Positions 33,050 through 34,918 of a DNA stretch of 34,918 nt are shown here, one piece after another; the first letter of the stretch is position 1, and every line of letters begins with the position of its first letter. Source of the DNA: JAOZTV01 sp965371805. GTDB taxonomy: Bacteria > Acidobacteriota > Aminicenantia > UBA2199. The translations under genes and the position numbers were made by a program. Under the pieces are notes generated by a model. It was not told the origin of the DNA. It was given only the letters and a program-made list of their open reading frames with translations, and made no database searches. The stretch covers positions 1-34,918 of the forward strand of contig CBDUZW010000059.1 of assembly GCA_965371805.1 (NCBI GenBank). Direction: 5' to 3'.

Positions 33050-33994
33050 CTAAGCATCAACTTTTTGTAATTCTTCTTTAAGTAAAGGAATAACTGAAAA
33101 AAGGTCTCCAATAATTCCATAATCAGCTTTTTTGAAAATTGGTGCATCTGCATCTTTATTAATTGCAACTATTACTTTAGATGTTTTCATTCCAACAAAA
33201 TGTTGAATTGCTCCAGAGATTCCAAAAGCCAGATAGAGTTTAGGATTAACGACTTTACCCGTTTGTCCAACCTGCATTCCTGCTGATGCATATTCTGCAT
33301 CAACAGCTGCTCTAGATGCTCCTACTCCTGCTTTTATTACTGAAGCCAGATCAAAAAGTTTTTCAAAATTTTCTTTTGAGCCTAAACCTCTTCCGCCTGA
33401 AATGATTATGTCTGCGTCGACGACATCAATCTTTCCGGAATCATCTTTTATAACTTCAATGATTTTTGTCAATTCTTCTGTATCAATTAAGTCAAACGTC
33501 TCTATTGACGGGTTTTCTCCATTACTTTCGTTAACGGGGAAAACATTAGACCGGATAGTAAAAAGATTATACTCATCACTCAATTTATATTCTTGAAGCA
33601 ATTTTCCTGCATAAACCGGTTTGACTGCAGATCGATTTTCTAAGTTAATTTCAATACAGTCATTAACTAAAGTACCATCTAGTTTTGCTGCAATTCTTGG
33701 AAAAAGATCTCTCCCTAATGAAGTGAATCCTCCAATTACATCGTTTAAAGAATACTTCTTTACAATCTCAGTTATTGTCAGGGCAAAACTATCCGGTTTA
33801 TAATTGTTTAAATCTGATTTGATATTTATAACAGTTTTAACACCTTTCAATTCATTTATATGATTATCAATATTATTTGTGAAAGCAATAACAAAAATGT
33901 CTTGCCCTGAACTCTTTGCAAGACTTAATGCTTCTCTATTGATCTTTTTAAAACTACCATTTATTATTTCTATAAAAACTCCAATATTTCCCAT
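33050..33994 (-). CDS. etfA: electron transfer flavoprotein alpha subunit
   Basis: EtfA binds the FAD that passes electrons between dehydrogenases and acceptors. The 314-residue product has the N-terminal domain (VFIEIINGSFKKINREALSL) and the C-terminal FAD domain with the signature GASRAAVDAEYASAGMQVGQ, then TGKVVNPKLYLAFGISGAIQH and SKVIVAINKDADAPIFKKAD. The start has AAGGAG and lies 18 bp after etfB. Whether the complex is bifurcating cannot be settled from this subunit alone. Confidence 0.96.
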   Translation of the reverse strand: MGNIGVFIEIINGSFKKINREALSLAKSSGQDIFVIAFTNNIDNHINELKGVKTVINIKSDLNNYKPDSFALTITEIVKKYSLNDVIGGFTSLGRDLFPRIAAKLDGTLVNDCIEINLENRSAVKPVYAGKLLQEYKLSDEYNLFTIRSNVFPVNESNGENPSIETFDLIDTEELTKIIEVIKDDSGKIDVVDADIIISGGRGLGSKENFEKLFDLASVIKAGVGASRAAVDAEYASAGMQVGQTGKVVNPKLYLAFGISGAIQHFVGMKTSKVIVAINKDADAPIFKKADYGIIGDLFSVIPLLKEELQKVDA

Positions 33995-34012
33995 TATTTT
34001 CTCCTTCTTCCC

Positions 34013-34786
34013 TTACAGGACTTTTGCCTCATCTCTTAATAATCTAACAAGTTCTTTTACAGAGTTTTCCAAATCTCCTTCAAATATTTTTGCCTCTTTG
34101 ATTTTTTCCTGTGGTGAATATAGTTTTTCCTGGATGAGTTTGTTTTCGGTTGAAGAAACACCAACTTCTTCGAGAGTAAATTTAGTTATAGGTTTCTTTT
34201 TTGCTTTCATCATACCCATTAATGATGGATATCTTGGTGAATTGAGACCTTTAGTCGCTCCAATCACACATGGTGAAGACATTTCTATTTTCTCTTTTGC
34301 GCCACCATCTATCTCTCTTTCTATAAAAATATTTTCATCTTTATATTCAAAAGCAGTAACATTTGTTGCCACACCAATATTTAAATATTCAGCTGTATAT
34401 GTGTGAATCATAAAAGAATCATTGTCAATTGCCTGTTTCCCCATAAAAATAACACCAAAATTATCAGTCTTCTTTATTGCACCAGCTAATGCTTTGCTGA
34501 TAGTTTTAGAGTCAAGATAATCTTCTGTTTCAATATGGATAGCAATATCTGCTCCCATTGCAAGTCCTGTTCTTAACACAGATTCTGCTCTTTTTGGTCC
34601 AAGAGTTAGTACAGTAACAGTTGAGTCTGCAATATTTCCTTTTAGTTTAAGAGCTTCTTCAATACTGTATTCATCATAAGGGTTGACAATCCATTTGATG
34701 TTATCCTCATTTATTGATTTTCCATCTTTAACAATTAAAGCGGCTTCAGTATCAGGAACCTGCTTTAGGCATACAAAAATATTCAT
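34013..34786 (-). CDS. etfB: electron transfer flavoprotein beta subunit
   Basis: The 257-residue product starts MNIFVCLKQVPDTE and has the family blocks NPYDEYSIEEALKLK, VLTLGPKRAESVLRTGLAMGAD, GVIFMGKQAIDNDSFM and CVIGATKGLNSPRYPSLMGMMKAKKKPI. It binds AMP or a second FAD and forms the heterodimer with EtfA. ATG 34786 is selected because GGAGGA sits five bases upstream; the ATG at 34798 overlaps that site. Acyl-CoA dehydrogenase or other partners, if present, lie outside the window. Confidence 0.96.
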   Translation of the reverse strand: MNIFVCLKQVPDTEAALIVKDGKSINEDNIKWIVNPYDEYSIEEALKLKGNIADSTVTVLTLGPKRAESVLRTGLAMGADIAIHIETEDYLDSKTISKALAGAIKKTDNFGVIFMGKQAIDNDSFMIHTYTAEYLNIGVATNVTAFEYKDENIFIEREIDGGAKEKIEMSSPCVIGATKGLNSPRYPSLMGMMKAKKKPITKFTLEEVGVSSTENKLIQEKLYSPQEKIKEAKIFEGDLENSVKELVRLLRDEAKVL

Positions 34787-34825
34787 ATTTTCCTCCATAA
34801 ATTTTTTTTGGTATTAATAAAGTTA

Positions 34826-34854
34826 ATTTTATATATAAATGGATATCTTGTCAA
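34826..34854 (-). promoter_or_regulatory. putative promoter of etfBA
   Basis: On the minus strand, a perfect TTGACA (34854-34849), 17 bp, TAAAAT (34831-34826, 5/6). The start near 34819 gives a leader of about 33 nt containing GGAGGA. Confidence 0.65.
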
Positions 34855-34918
34855 TTAATCATTACAACCATAATCCACCGCCTATTTTTTTTAGACCTCA
34901 TTTTTCTAGAAATGAATT

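Overview
This is an AT-rich (about two-thirds A+T by eye), densely coded bacterial chromosome segment. It has about 36 protein genes, three tRNAs and an SRP RNA. The outer-membrane secretin, the lipoprotein-type signal peptides and the pilus/type II assembly genes indicate a diderm (Gram-negative) cell. The ferredoxin-dependent indolepyruvate oxidoreductase, the electron-transfer flavoprotein pair and the NADH sensor Rex suggest an anaerobic, amino-acid-using metabolism. I cannot place the phylum from the sequence alone. Nothing looks like phage, plasmid, CRISPR or an intact insertion sequence.

Layout: (1) 28-1141, minus strand: a TerB-like protein and a signal-peptide protein of an uncharacterised family. 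(2) 1405-5790, plus strand: tRNA-Ser(GGA), SRP RNA, dnaX, ybaB, recR (an order also known from Bacillus), then a Roadblock/MglB-like protein with an MglA-like GTPase, then HU. (3) 5800-14926, plus strand: tRNA-Val(GAC), then a translation and cell-division run thrS-infC-rpmI-rplT-pheS-pheT-(coiled coil)-zapA-rny-ymdB. (4) 14961-16890, minus strand: rimO and an M23 peptidase. (5) 17052-21032, plus strand: a fused IorA-IorB enzyme, a tiny ORF, tRNA-Leu(UAG), a HAD phosphatase and an NlpC/P60 hydrolase. (6) 29439-21043, minus strand: one tightly overlapped operon serS-gspF/pilC-gspE/pilB-pilM-pilN-pilO-pilP-secretin. (7) 29591-30277, plus strand: rex, divergent from serS. (8) 30310-34786, minus strand: a structured repeat-like segment with a 53-codon ORF, an M16 peptidase, a 23S rRNA/tRNA uridine methyltransferase and etfB-etfA.

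How the genes may work together: the pilus operon has the assembly ATPase, platform protein, alignment complex (M/N/O/P) and secretin, but no pilin, prepilin peptidase or retraction ATPase. The MglB/MglA pair could set the pole at which such a machine is assembled, as in Myxococcus; that link is inference. Rex, IorAB and EtfAB fit a fermentative or anaerobic redox economy.

Most notable observations: (a) several first-of-operon genes have no Shine-Dalgarno but have a sigma70-type promoter placed so that transcription would begin at or next to the start codon (serS is the best case, then rimO and mglB), so leaderless mRNAs are likely; (b) an 81-nt imperfect hairpin at 30369-30449 overlaps a short ORF and looks like a dispersed repeat; (c) ThrS and PheT both lack their usual N-terminal accessory tRNA-related domains; (d) dnaX carries a run of 12 A near its 3' end where a one-base slip in either direction gives immediate termination. 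I found no clearly new defence or biosynthetic system here.
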